A stretch of 64,000 nucleotides of DNA, from positions 1 to 64,000 of the forward strand of contig JBAJFG010000501.1 in NCBI GenBank assembly GCA_037903475.1, read 5' to 3'. This DNA comes from Ancylostoma caninum. Lineage: Eukaryota; Nematoda; Chromadorea; Rhabditida; Ancylostomatidae. The notes under the pieces are model-generated. The model saw only the letters and a program-made list of their open reading frames with translations, was not told the DNA's origin and made no database searches. Both the position numbers and the translations under genes were made by a program. Of this stretch, positions 10,204-21,355 are shown piece after piece (the first letter of the stretch is position 1; every line of letters starts with the position of its first letter).

Positions 10204-10442
10204 CAGCGGCGGACCCAGAAAATGGGCGGGAGGGGGGGGGGAAAAAAAGTGGGGTCTCAGCCACTTTGAGGACCCAGGATGGAAAATGAAATTGATAAAA
10301 ATATTAATTATAATAATAAACAATGAATAAATAATAACTAATACAAAATTTTTATTTGTATTGTAAAGTAATTTTGAAAATTTGGCGACCCCATTCTCGG
10401 GGGGGGTGCGCCACCCCCCGCCCCCGCCCGCGTCCGCCACTG
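10204..10442. mobile_element. hAT-type MITE, copy 1
   Basis: A 239-bp element whose ends begin CAGCGGCGGAC and end GTCCGCCACTG. It has a GC-rich rim and an AT-rich core (AATATTAATTATAATAATAAA). It is flanked by a perfect 8-bp target duplication, GTGGACCC (10,196-10,203 and 10,443-10,450). The terminal motif and TSD length fit non-autonomous hAT elements. Two further copies lie at 21,703 and 53,504. Confidence 0.85.
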
Positions 10443-11515
10443 GTGGACCCGTATGCTGGCGTTTTCCCCATAGATGGGAATCATGCGACTCACTCTCTAT
10501 CCGTGCACCCGTATCCAGGCGCGTTCCCCACTTTCGGGCCAGGGAAGACCCATTCTCCATTCATGGATCTGTATCCTGGCGTTCCTCCCACTATTGGGCC
10601 AGGGCAGGGTATCCGAGCGCTTTCCCCAATATTGGGCCATTGCGGACCCATTCTCCATCGATGGACCCGCATCCTGACGTTTTCCCCACGGTTGGGCCAA
10701 ATCAGACCCGTTCGCAATCCGTGGACCCTTATGCGTTTTCCCCATAACTGACCCACTGCGTAACTATTCTCCATCCGTAGATCAATATCCTGGCGTTTTC
10801 CCGACTACTGGCCGCATGCAGAACCATTCTCCATCTGAGGACCCGTATACTGGCGTTTTTCCCACTACTGGGTCACGGCAGACCCATCCTCCATTCGTGG
10901 GCTCTTATCCTGGCGTTTTCCCATTACTGGGCCACGGCAGACCCGTTCTCCATCCGCGCACCCATATCCTGGCGTTTTCCTTACTACTGGCCACGGCAGA
11001 CCCATTCTCCATCCGTGGACCCATATCCTGGCTTTCCCGACTACTGGCCGCATGCAGACCCGTTCTCCATCTGAGGACCCGTATACTGGCGTTTTTCCCA
11101 CTATTGGACCATGGCAGACCCATTCTCCAGTCCGTATCCTGACGTTTTCCCCACAATTGGGCCATGACAGACCCGTTCTCCATCCGTGGACCTATATCCT
11201 GGCGTTTCCCCACTACTGGTCCACGGCAGACCCATCTCCATCTATCCGTGGGCCCTTATCCTGGCGTTTTCCTTACTATTGGCCACGGCAGACCCATTCT
11301 CCATCCGTGGACCTATATCCTGGCGTTTCCCCCACTACTGGTCCACGGCAGGCCTATTCCCATCTGTGTGGACCTTTATCTCGGCGTTTTCCCGACTATT
11401 GGCCACGGCAGACCCATTCTCCATCCGTGGACCCGTGTGTTGGCGTTTCCCCCATTGTTGGGGCACGACAGACCCTTTCTCGATCGGTGGTTTCCTACCC
11501 TGGTGTTCTGGTGTT
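10443..11515. repeat. diverged ~60-bp minisatellite array
   Basis: About 18 copies of a 58-60 bp unit with a CATTCTCCATCCGTGGACCC core, a TATCCTGGCGTTTTCCCCAC core and a GGCCACGGCAGACC core. It shares the GACCCG, CGTTTCCCCAC and CGGC landmarks with the 59-bp array at the ends of the locus, so the two are diverged members of one family. Long open frames here are repeat artefacts. Confidence 0.9.
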
Positions 11516-14239
11516 TTTTTCCTGAACTATGGAGCCCCGGCACATTTGCCCGTCATCATTGCACCCGTACTACTTGTAAATCTCGAGAATAATGGAAGAA
11601 AGTTAGGAAACATTCAGTTTGGTCAATTGCTTTCAGGAAATGTCACAATAGCTTAGGATGACTGGTTCTTCATTTGTTCTTCTTGTGTATTGGATTGTAC
11701 TGTCCTTCTTAGAAACAAACGCTGATCCTAAGATTCCCTAATCTATACGGGACCTCGGGAATAAGTGCGTCAAACGCACACTCTCAAGTCAAGGACCGAG
11801 TGCGACCATCGCTGCGCGACCTCTCGTGATCCATTCAAGGAGAATCATTGCACCATAATTCTGTTGGACACCGCTAAAGCGCCAACAGAGGGGCTACTCT
11901 GCTGCGTACACTGCTGTTACGCAATGTCAAGTCGTTGTAAACATTCTCTCGCCCGGAGGGCTTGAGACCGCTAGAGTTGGCTACCGCCACGAAACCCTGA
12001 AAGCACTGTCTAAACCTCTCGCTTTCATCATTGGAGATTGTATCCATTTTTCCGTCAGTGCCGCACTTACGGTGCTTTGTTAAGAGGATATACCAGTTTG
12101 GCCGTCCGGCTAACGCCAGACTTCCAGAATTCTATTGATGCTCGCCTCGCTCGCATTTTCTGCAATGTGCAAAATAGAAAAATCAATGTACCAAATGCAT
12201 CGAGCAAATGGCCAATATAATGAAGTGCGTGGTGTATTCCTATTCAAGATGCTTTTATCCTAATGTGTTTGTGGATTATATTTCCATATGTGATTGCCAA
12301 TGTATGAAATAGCATGGTATACAAGGAGGCTTACAACAAGCGCTTCCCTTTATAAACCCTGACAGTCAGCTCTTTTCGGGACTAAATGAAGTTTCCTCCG
12401 GCATCTTCGTCCTTCACCCACAACACGAACACGCATACGGCACCTTGAAAGCAAACACAAAGGTGTAAATGGATTGATAAAATCTGTATCCTTCCACGCA
12501 GTTCTATCGCTCTCCTGAGAAGCCCTTGATCCCATAGGTGGTAGCTTTACCCCATATGAACGAAGTTATGCTCTGACATATGAGCGAAGTTAGTGACCGT
12601 GAAGAATTGAGTGTAACCAATTCAGTGCAAATGTTATCTTGAAAAGATTAAAGCTTAAGTGGTTGTTGTGGTAATTCAAGTGATAAGGGTCGACCGGTGT
12701 ATATAAACGGAAAGGAAGGAGTGGTTCATTCAGACACAAACGGAATGGGAAGAGAACACAGATACGAAAGGAAACAATTTACATCTAGGTGATTTAGCTA
12801 GGAGGATCCGCCGGAACAGGGAAAGCGTACCCCTCATGCAGAAATAGACCCGCGCAGTAGTCCCGGCGAACAGCAGCACGTCTGGAGAATTCCGGCGGAC
12901 AGCAGCACGTCGGGGGGCATGAGCAGCACGTTCTGCTATGTATAGCACAACGTCGATACACGCTCCCCCAATTCAAAAAGTAGGCGGGGCGATGGGGGTT
13001 CGACCTGCTGGTTCGACCCGGCACAATTGTTTGAGTAAAATATGCCAACAATCTATTAGGCATTGTTTTCGTTAGTCTCGACTTTTTGGTCTGTGTCGAC
13101 AAAAATTGTACTCAAAGCAGGGCGAGGTCAATATTCGCCACTTGAAAATTGACGAATATTGTCATGAACAATGCAATGGTTTACTCCCATTCCAAAAAAA
13201 GAACATACACATCATTTGGGGAAGTGTGACAAGAATGACAGGCAGTCGGTATAAATACCCAACCACGCTTTCGTAACATGTTGGCCCCACTTTTATTCTA
13301 TGGTTGATATACGGCATGTTAACCATGAGCAAACGATGGAGTCACCGCGGGCTATTAGTGTGCCCGTCGCGGGCCCTCCTCTTCTTTAGAAAGCGAGTCG
13401 AAGAAATTTCGTTTGGAGAACGTGGCGTTTTTTGTGGAAAACTCGGGATTTTCGTGAGCGAACGAGGAATTTCCAAGGAGTTTTCAGGGACTGTACCCAT
13501 AGAAATCCTGCTCAGGGTATGACTTTACCCGTTGGTATTATGTTATCGAGCCTTCTGAAGATAGATCTACATTCTGAGTCGGGAATAACTTCAAATCCTA
13601 GTTTTGTTTCTGTAGTTTTACTTTTTAGTTCTACTACGCAAGAGGTTACCTTGTTCTCAATATCTACACTCCAGATGGGGGTGGTCTCTGGCTCATGAGA
13701 GGCGCAACAAGATTGCACAGGCGACGCAGGTGCTCTTCTCTCATTCAATATTTGCTCCTCAAATTATCTTGATTCTCGTGGGAGAGACAAATAGGATGCA
13801 AACGCTGGTAGTTCACATTCGAACGGGACGAGTCTCACAGGAACATTGAGCATATATAGAGGAATCATCTGAATTTTCGCGATCACTGTTTGAAGCATGC
13901 GACGAAGCACGAACATTAGGCACGTAATAGCTACACAGGTGACCACAAAATCACCTGTTTTGGCTAATACGTAGTTAGTAGTTAGTAGTTATTAGCTAGG
14001 AAAAGGGGGAGACAGGATGTTACCTACTTTATTCGACCGATTTGCCGCGAAATAATGACTGTAAGTGGTCAACATTTCTTGCATGCCATGATATATAAAG
14101 TGATAAAAATGAAGTTCGGTATATAATAGAGTAAGGAGGATACTGCAGGGAGCAAATGAAGGCAGCGCGAGACAGGAGTGGTTGCGCTATGAATAGAAGC
14201 GCATGAACAGAAAAAACAATAGCCAGTTTTTGGAATTCA
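11516..14239. other. unassigned intergenic sequence
   Basis: No gene is assigned. Part of it (about 12,100-12,790) is a dispersed repeat also found at 57,640-57,890; shared landmarks are GATGCTCGC-TCGCTCGCAT, TGGTAATTCAAGTG and TTACATCTAGGTG. Near 12,860-12,930 the word CAGCAGCACGT recurs three times. At 13,129-13,160 there is a small CAATATTCG/CGAATATTG inverted repeat. Confidence 0.5.
13512..13946 (-). pseudogene. possible membrane-anchored retroelement ORF remnant
   Basis: Two minus-strand frames follow each other: 13,946-13,764, with a hydrophobic ACVAITCLMF-like start and then basic residues, and 13,748-13,512, a soluble-looking segment. They are separated by a stop. AATAAA (minus strand) follows near 13,300. 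The layout resembles the 3' end of an env-type ORF plus terminator, but no family motif was recognised. Confidence 0.2.
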
Positions 14240-14365
14240 CTTAACTTTAGGACGCTGGCGCACCTTTACACAGTGCTGGACCCGTCTTCCTCACTTTCAG
14301 ACGCCGGCGCACCCTGACACTGCGCCAGACCCGTGTCCCGGCGTTTCCTTGCTTTCGGACGCCGA
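14240..14365. repeat. isolated copies of the 59-bp minisatellite family
   Basis: About two units containing GACGCTGGCGCACC, TGGACCCGTCTTCC and GACGCCGGCGCACCC. They are diverged from but clearly related to the arrays at 1-335 and 54,560-55,800. Confidence 0.75.
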
Positions 14366-14530
14366 TGCTCCATTGTGACAGAATTGGACAACCCTACCGT
14401 CTTTCAAAAGCATAGAACAGCACCTCACGCTGAGTTGGCACCTAAAGTTGCCTTCTTGTAGGCAGAGGTGCCGCCAGGTTGGCAACTTGGGTGCCAACAT
14501 GCGGTGTGGATTACTATTTATTTATTTTTT

Positions 14531-15052
14531 TGTTTATTCACACATCGTGGTAATTCACAATGTGACCCTTCATACAGAAGGTAAAGAGAGAAAAGAACCC
14601 CAGAGAAATTTCGACAGGCTCGAATAGGTAGAAAGACAGTTGATCAGGAGAGCAGAAAGCGTGAGCCAATTACGTCTATCAAACCACAGCTGCTCCCACA
14701 AACAGAGCGGTTGTTGCTGTCTCTTAAACCTGAACACTACGTGGGAATGGGTCCAAGTGAGACACGATCGTAGGCACCGCATCTGTTGGTTCCTCACAGC
14801 ACCATCACCTTCTTGTCTCACGTTCTGCCGTATAGTAAATGAGTAAGATAGTCAGAGAGCCGAACCTGCGAAGACCTCTCTGCGGCCGAAGAACACTTGA
14901 ACATGGGTATGAACTGCAGATCAAAGAACATAAGCATTTCATGAAATGATGTGTGCATCTCCTTCGCAGAATGTGGTATGTATCTGTTGCTAAATTCCAA
15001 GATTAGAAGCGTTCTTCATTCTTCTGCAATAATAATCTCAGTTCCTTAATCG
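14531..15052 (-). other. 3' region of the CR1-type element
   Basis: About 520 bp between the ORF2 stop and the AATA tail. No ORF of its own is supported. Confidence 0.5.
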
Positions 15053-17857
15053 TCAAATTTTTTTAACAGAATGTTTCCCTTTAAAAAAATCAAGCGGAAG
15101 CAGTTTTGCAATATTACTTGCTCTCATGAAATATGAGCGTGATTGTCTTTCAGTTTTTACGATTACTGGCACGTGTAAACTGAAGTTACCAAGTCTTCCT
15201 TGACATGGTTTCACAATGAAGTAATTAGAAAAGCGAAGACGAGTTAGTCCATTCCATATCTTCCACAAGTAGAAAAGATCCAGTGCCTTTCTTCTTAAGC
15301 GAAGGTTTTCTAGGCCTAATTTGCGCAAGCGGTCTCCGTAATTCATTGAAACTGTAGTGGTGCTTTCTGAGAAACATCTGCGGCAAATGATTCGAGTGAA
15401 GGTTTTTTGAACACTTTCAAAGAGGCTGATTTTGTTCGCTTGGTAAGGACTCCAAATTACTGAATTGTATTCTAGTATTGGTAGAACATACGGCTTGAAA
15501 AGCTTGCAGTGTAGCATGGAAAAATTGCTTTTGAAAATTTTTAGTAGACGAAACATGACAACCCTAGCTTTGACAACAATTTCTTTGATGTGCTTATCAA
15601 AAGAAAGTTTGTTGTCGTAGATTATTCCCAAGTCTTTAATGTTACTGCATTCAGTAATTTGGATGTCTGAATTCAACCAGTACGGCACCTTTGGGTTGCT
15701 CCGACCAAGTTGCATTACATATGTTTTCGATAAAGATATAGTCAGCTGCCATACATGCATATAAGTCGTGAGACTATGAATGCTTTCTTGTAGATTTTTC
15801 GTTCTTTTTTCCCTATCATTTAGTCCATAACCAGCATATAATTTTATATCATCAGCGAACATCAATAATTTCACACTGCTGTCACAATTCAATGCAGCAG
15901 GAAGGTCAGAGAGGTACAGATTAAACAAGAGTGGCCCTAATACACTACCCTGCGGAACACCACTTAATACTTCTCTCTCTTGTGAGAAGGAATTATTGAC
16001 TCTGACGGAAAAGGTCCTTCCCATCAAGAACGATGCAAGCCATTTTAAGACATTGCAACGAATTCCTAGATATTCGAGTTTCCAAAGGAGTTTGTAATGT
16101 GATACGGTGTCGAATGCTTTAGAGATGTCAAAATAGATGATATCAACATAGTTACGTGCTGATAATTGAGCATTCCAATCATATATACTCTGTAGAAGCA
16201 GGTCAGTTGTAGAAGTATTTTTGCAGAAACCGAATTGCTGCATGGGTATGACGTTGTGGACATCTAGGAACTCATCAATTTTTTCTTTCATACATCTCTC
16301 CATAATTTTACATGCGGTACTAGTGATGGATATAGGGCGGAAATCTGCTGGAATTACTGGGGAGGCATGTTTGTTGATTGGCGTAATCAGTGATTTTTTC
16401 CACAGGGTAGGTACAGAACCAAGCTTAAGCGAACAATTAAAAATATGGGCAAGTGGTAAACAGAGTTCATGACAGCATTTAAGAAAGACAGCCTGTGGGA
16501 TATCATCGAAGGTTAGTGAGTATGACAATTTCAACTTTTTCATAAACTTTAACACCATTCCCGGCATTATGACGAAATCGCTAATAGGTGGAAAACGTTT
16601 CCCATGTTTTGAAAAATCTGGAAGATTCCCATTGTCTTTGGTGAAAACAGATGAAAAGTAGTCTGCCAATACTTCACTTTTCTGCAAGTCAGTCAAAGCA
16701 CGTTCGCCAAGATCGTTGATAAATGATGGGATTTTCGGCGGTTTATCTTTCAAGCGAGTGTTCACGTAAGTGTAAAACTTTTTTCCTTTCGTCTTCAGAA
16801 GCAACCTTTTCTCTTTATTCCTCAAAAACTTATCAATGAGTCGAGTTAATTTTCTGGATACTTTAATGTATTTGTCCTCAACGCCTTGCTGATGTAGACG
16901 ATGGAAAAGAAAGTTTCTGTGCGTGAATAGTTTCTTAATGTACATTGGAAAGTAAGAAGGAGGTGCGTGTTGCATTCGGAGAGGGACACATTTTTCGAAG
17001 GTGGTATGTAGGACATTACAAAACCTTGAGTACATGTCATTTATATCGAGGCAGTTGTGAAAAAGGGCTTCCCAATTAACAAATGAAAGTTCTCGTTTCA
17101 TTATGGAAAAGTCGGCGCTTGGGAAATCTCGATACTGATTACAGGATTTCTTGGCATTGTCAGAGACCTGGATTGAGAAGGCAACGACAGAATGATCAGA
17201 ACTTGCCAAAGGATTTTTGATATGCAGATTAGATATCAACTGGTGGTTGTCTGATAGCACTAAGTCAAGCGTGCGTGATCCACATGTTGGTGAAGTAACA
17301 AATTGTTTGAGTTTGTGACTTTCAAATAAGGAAATGTACTCACTAGACCTTGAATCACGTGGTTTTCCTGCACAATTAGACCAGTCAATGTCTAGATTGA
17401 AATCACCCAGAAGGATGATATCAAAGTGACATTCTGATATTAGCAGATCAAGGTGGTCCATCAGATCTGAGCAATCACGAATCCTAACTTTTGGAGGGCG
17501 GTAAAGATTGATAATGCGAAGTTTATGACTTCCACACGCAATGTCAACGGAAAGACATGATATCCCTCCTCTATTGAATTGCAAATCGAGACGTTCAAAG
17601 CTAATGTGATCTTTCAGTAGAAGTGCTACACCACCACCTTTGCCGTGCCTATCAAGTCTAATAATATTATAGGGCAGCATGCTAAGGATCATTCCGTCGG
17701 TCACAGTTTCATCTGCCCATGTCTCTTGCAATGCCATTATGCTTGGTTTAAAACATTTCACGAATGCTATCAGCTCATTCATTTTGTTTTTTATACTTCT
17801 GCAGTTGGATGAAAAACAATTCAGTTTGTAAACACGCATGCACATTCTTTTACTCAT
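15053..17857 (-). CDS. CR1-type ORF2: endonuclease and reverse transcriptase, intact
   Basis: 934 codons uninterrupted from ATG to stop, the usual size for a CR1-group ORF2. The N-terminal apurinic-like endonuclease has NCRSIKNK (18-25), LQETWAD (43-49), GDFNLDIDW (151-159) and SDHS with the catalytic His (220-223). A linker of about 200 residues leads to the reverse transcriptase: DFRPISITSTACK (505-517), FDISKAFDTVSHY (576-588), GVPQGSVLGPLLFN (633-646) and the catalytic FADD (667-670). The protein would nick chromosomal DNA and prime reverse transcription of its own RNA. No premature stop or missing catalytic residue was seen, so it may be recently active. The ATG at 17,857 follows an in-frame stop. 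Confidence 0.93.
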   Translation of the reverse strand: MSKRMCMRVYKLNCFSSNCRSIKNKMNELIAFVKCFKPSIMALQETWADETVTDGMILSMLPYNIIRLDRHGKGGGVALLLKDHISFERLDLQFNRGGISCLSVDIACGSHKLRIINLYRPPKVRIRDCSDLMDHLDLLISECHFDIILLGDFNLDIDWSNCAGKPRDSRSSEYISLFESHKLKQFVTSPTCGSRTLDLVLSDNHQLISNLHIKNPLASSDHSVVAFSIQVSDNAKKSCNQYRDFPSADFSIMKRELSFVNWEALFHNCLDINDMYSRFCNVLHTTFEKCVPLRMQHAPPSYFPMYIKKLFTHRNFLFHRLHQQGVEDKYIKVSRKLTRLIDKFLRNKEKRLLLKTKGKKFYTYVNTRLKDKPPKIPSFINDLGERALTDLQKSEVLADYFSSVFTKDNGNLPDFSKHGKRFPPISDFVIMPGMVLKFMKKLKLSYSLTFDDIPQAVFLKCCHELCLPLAHIFNCSLKLGSVPTLWKKSLITPINKHASPVIPADFRPISITSTACKIMERCMKEKIDEFLDVHNVIPMQQFGFCKNTSTTDLLLQSIYDWNAQLSARNYVDIIYFDISKAFDTVSHYKLLWKLEYLGIRCNVLKWLASFLMGRTFSVRVNNSFSQEREVLSGVPQGSVLGPLLFNLYLSDLPAALNCDSSVKLLMFADDIKLYAGYGLNDREKRTKNLQESIHSLTTYMHVWQLTISLSKTYVMQLGRSNPKVPYWLNSDIQITECSNIKDLGIIYDNKLSFDKHIKEIVVKARVVMFRLLKIFKSNFSMLHCKLFKPYVLPILEYNSVIWSPYQANKISLFESVQKTFTRIICRRCFSESTTTVSMNYGDRLRKLGLENLRLRRKALDLFYLWKIWNGLTRLRFSNYFIVKPCQGRLGNFSLHVPVIVKTERQSRSYFMRASNIAKLLPLDFFKGKHSVKKI

Positions 17858-18282
17858 TCGGCTACCTTGCGGTCCTCTCAGTTTAACACATTCGCGACAA
17901 CGCAGATTTTCCGCTCAGGGCCACTTTGGACCAGAGCGAGTTTGCGCTTGTTTCTCACCGGAGTTGCGAGAATTAGGGCATATTTGACATGCTGATCACA
18001 AATATGCCATCTATTTTACTTGGTAAAGCACTTCTGTAGTGTTACTGTATGCATACTGTAGAAACTGTAGAAAGACCTTTTTCTATCAGAATTCAACCAA
18101 AATTTGCACAGTTGGGTTATTTTAGATACAGATTAAGAACATGATATCCATTGTCTACCGTACTGCATCACTGCGGGGTTACTGTAATCATACTGTAGGA
18201 ACTGTGGGGAAGGTTTTGCATCAGAATTTGCCCGAAATTGGGGTTATTTTACACTCTGATCTCGAATATGGCACCTATCTTG

Positions 18283-18287
18283 AATAT

Positions 18288-18326
<39 letters not shown>

Positions 18327-18329
18327 TTG
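18283..18329. repeat. (TTTA)n tract
   Basis: About twelve TTTA units, which may be the 3' tail (minus strand) of a truncated non-LTR element covering about 18,330-18,720. That segment has no recognisable ORF. Confidence 0.85.
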
Positions 18330-18981
18330 AACTACACTCGAAGGTGCACCAAATAAAAAAACTCAAACATCAAATGGGAGCCACGACTGAGCACAGCATT
18401 CATTTTAGTAATTAAAATGGTTGGCCAAGGAACTAAACAAGACTGGTCATAGCTCATGTCGAATTAAAACAAGCCGTTCTCCTCCTGCAGTAGGTGAAGA
18501 AGTCCCCTGCCAAGGTCATGTTCCCGACACACGAGCGCACCTTGCTAAGCCTAGAGCAACCAGGGCTCGGATGACCAACTTAACCCATGGCGAACGCATT
18601 CGTCTGGGACCCTGGGCGAACGGGTTGGGGGACCACAAGGAAGGGGGTTCACCAAACCTTGGTGATCCTCAAACGACGACAGTGCCACAAGCTGTAGACC
18701 AGATCACATGAACCAAAAACTCAAGTCTTTGTAGTCAATGGAATGCTGGAACCCCGCCGGGCCCTTTTAAAACATACGTGCAGTCAGGTTAAAACCGGAA
18801 ATGAGGTAAAAAGCAATCAGAGAAGCTTAGAACAATATACTAGGGTTTGAAAAACATAAAAAACATACAAAAAAACACTGGTTTCAGAAATCTACACTCG
18901 ATAAAAAGACAACTAGAACAGTGTGGTAACCAAGTGAGGACAGCTGAGCCGTGACAAGCTAAGATCCAAGAGAACTATCTG

Positions 18982-19012
18982 AAAAAGCTTGGATTACAAA
19001 TCCAAGCTTTTT
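18982..19012. repeat. 13-bp perfect hairpin
   Basis: AAAAAGCTTGGAT (18,982-18,994) and ATCCAAGCTTTTT (19,000-19,012) are inverted with a 5-base loop. They lie at the inner edge of the right arm of the inverted-repeat element. Confidence 0.85.
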
Positions 19013-19459
19013 TTATTAATATGAATCTCAAATTCGTGTTCAGCATGTCAAATAATCCCAATTGCCAAAGTTTCACTGAATTTGGTGAACAAAATGCATC
19101 CACAGTATGCCTACAGTAACCCTACAGTACTGCGCTACGCTACAAAATGAATGTCAATTTCGTACTCAGCATGTCAAATAACCCCACTTGCCAAAGTTTC
19201 ACTGAATTTGGTGAATAAAATGCATCTACAGTATGCCTACAGTAACCATACGATAACGCTACAGTAACCTTAGAGCTACTGCTCTACGGTGCACGACTGA
19301 GGACGTGTTTATGTTCAGCACGTCATGTAACCCCAAAGTTCAAATTTGCTGTAGATGCTGTGAGAAAATACATCAACATACATCAACAGCATCTACAGTA
19401 TGACTACAGTAATCCTATAGTAACGCAGTTACGGTACAAAATGGATGCCATTTCCGTGT

Positions 19460-20031
19460 TCAGCGGATAGAATAACCCCTAGGGACAGAATTTGGGGGAG
19501 CTCCACCTAAGAAAAAGGGATAAAACGGATACGACCCACCGGTGGGTCGTTTGTCCTCTACGTAACTTCCCGTACGACCCACCGGTGGGTCGTATTGTCC
19601 GTTATGTGTTGAAGTAGTTTGTGTGGAGGCCGTGGATGTGGAAGGGAATCCACCAGGACTACCTCGGTCACTGAAACCCATTGCATTGGCAGAATTGGAA
19701 GAATCGCCTCTGGATCCGTGAGTGGCAGACGGAGCTGCTCTTTGGGATGGAGCACTAGTTCCATCGCGCAGTCTGTGGTGAGTTGAAGGGTAGAAAGTAT
19801 TATCAAGAGGAATTCGAGTTTTTGTGTTCAAGTCAAATAAGCTGTTTCTGTTTACGCGATACCTTCCACCTTGCGTCCCTACAAGATGTCTCCTTTGCTG
19901 ACAAAGTGCATAAGCAATTTTACGCTCTTCTTGAGATAACGAGGGCCGAATGAACATATTGGCAAACTTCAATGAATTCCGCAGTTTACGGGCGCAGCGA
20001 AGAAATGCTTGTTGATAGCCAGATGTTATTA
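19460..20031 (-). pseudogene. CR1-type ORF1, C-terminal part
   Basis: It begins with SGYQQAFLRCARKLRNSLKF, then MFIRPSLSQEERKIAYAL, the conserved block that follows the nucleic-acid-binding fold in CR1/Jockey ORF1 proteins. A low-complexity Ser/Thr/Gly/Pro tail of about 110 residues follows. The upstream part of the same protein ends at 20,937. About 0.9 kb of foreign sequence lies between, so this copy of ORF1 is inactive. ORF1 proteins coat element RNA. Confidence 0.65.
19531..19593. repeat. two identical 20-bp palindromes in ORF1
   Basis: ACGACCCACCGGTGGGTCGT occurs at 19,531-19,550 and again at 19,574-19,593. Each copy is a perfect palindrome. They encode the DPPVGR and DKRPTGGS segments of the ORF1 tail. 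Confidence 0.95.
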
Positions 20032-20936
20032 GGTTCTGCATTCGTTCTCCTTTCTTCCTCTATTTTCCCCAGTATCGCTATTTTTGGCGAGGCATTTGTA
20101 ATCATTTGAAAGAACACATCATGGCGCTCCAGAAAATATATGACTTGCTTGGTATCCTCCATTTTTTTACTCATGAACAATTATTTTTAACTGCTAACGC
20201 ACCTACTCAAGGCGGGCATTGTAGATACGCGAGCCGCCATCAGCCGAATCCTTCTCTGCCGTGTATAGAGTCGCCATTCGTTCGAAACCGTTATAGTGTC
20301 AGATGATAGAAGAGCGTGTCTTGAGCACGCAGACAGAAACCACACCTGCTCAGCGACGTACAGCAGCCTATTCCAACACGTAGATCTGATGGTCACGAAT
20401 GGAAGGTGACACTGCGTTCGCGGTAAAATATTTAAGGAACGTTCCATTCAAGGATGATGAATCCTGGTCAGAAGTTTACTCCTGATCTCTCTGCGCAATA
20501 TCAAGACCGCTTGGACCGAAACCACCACCGTCATGGTATCGAAACGGCGGCTACAAAACTTATCCACGACACGGTCCAAACGACACATAGCGAAAATGAC
20601 CTAGAAGAGAAATAAAAAATGAGGGTGGGGAGCCCTTCCTCACCAGCCTCCTAGTCCAGGATCGGCACTATCAGATTAACACTTGTTCCTTCCGATGCAG
20701 CGTTCATTGAAGGGGGAGGACTTCAAAAACTGCAGTGGGGCTAAAATTTTGGTGGGTCGCTGCGGCGTCTCAGAGCTCTATGATTTTGTTACGGAGGGCA
20801 GTCGTTCATTTTGTGGAGGAAGTAGGAGGGTCATCCAACAATTTGGGAATCACCCCTTGGATGGAGCTCTTATAATATTGTCGAGGTAGTGTTTATAATT
20901 TGAAGGTTAAACGGACATTTATAATTCCTCAACCTA
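20032..20936. mobile_element. ~0.9-kb insertion splitting CR1 ORF1
   Basis: On the minus strand the conserved ORF1 text breaks off after KPRLLKVVFLL and resumes at TSGYQQAFLRC. The intervening segment begins GGTTGAGG and ends AACCTAA and is flanked by TA on both sides, so removing it with one TA rejoins the frame. A TA duplication suggests a Tc1/mariner-type DNA transposon. No transposase was recognised; a 64-codon minus-strand frame at 20,180-19,986 spans the left edge. Confidence 0.5.
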
Positions 20937-21243
20937 ACAGAAAGACTACCTTTAGCAAGCGCGGCTTGCCACTACTGGGAATCCCAAGCCGGAACAGACT
21001 GACAGGGGAGGAGTTCACATCCAATTCCTCAAATAATTCCCAAATATTCTTCCATTCGAATTTAGTTCTATCGTGCCCCCGCACATCTGCTGACGGCTCA
21101 GGTACAACTGGGCGCTGCCTTTCAATTTCGTCAAAGGAGCGCTCATTACGACGCTGACTGTCACGACAACTCCCCTCGCGAGTGACATTTCTACCTTTCA
21201 CTTCAGTTTTCTCAGTCTGAGCGACATTTCTACGCGGTTGCAC
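20937..21243 (-). pseudogene. CR1-type ORF1, middle part
   Basis: A basic region (RRNVAQTEKTEVKGRN...) is followed by WELFEELD and FRLGIPSSGKPRLLKVVF. The RLG-x-P-x3-G-KPRLLKV block is a conserved landmark of ORF1 proteins in this retrotransposon group. The frame then runs into the 0.9-kb insertion. Confidence 0.6.
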
Positions 21244-21355
21244 GAGATACGTTCCCCAACCACGGCCAGAGCTTGCCGCGCACCGCGAGTCCTCTCGCTC
21301 TCAGCGTCTCTGTACTAACGGGTCCCTGTACTGCCTCCACCCACCACCCTCCTGT

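Larger units (their letters stand above)
17970..19485. mobile_element. inverted-repeat element between CR1 ORF1 and ORF2
   Basis: The left arm (17,970-18,290) and right arm (19,015-19,485) are inverted copies. Each is built of tandem units about 125-140 bp long with the words GGGTTATTT, CATACTGTAG and CAAATTTTGG-like segments. The centre (18,290-19,010) contains other insertions. It separates two ORFs that are normally adjacent, so it is probably a foldback-type insertion. Exact termini and target duplication were not resolved. Confidence 0.55.

Noticed and set aside
10382..11656. Open frames of 94-157 codons on both strands
   Set aside because: All follow the ~60-bp tandem repeat and shift frame with unit-length changes.
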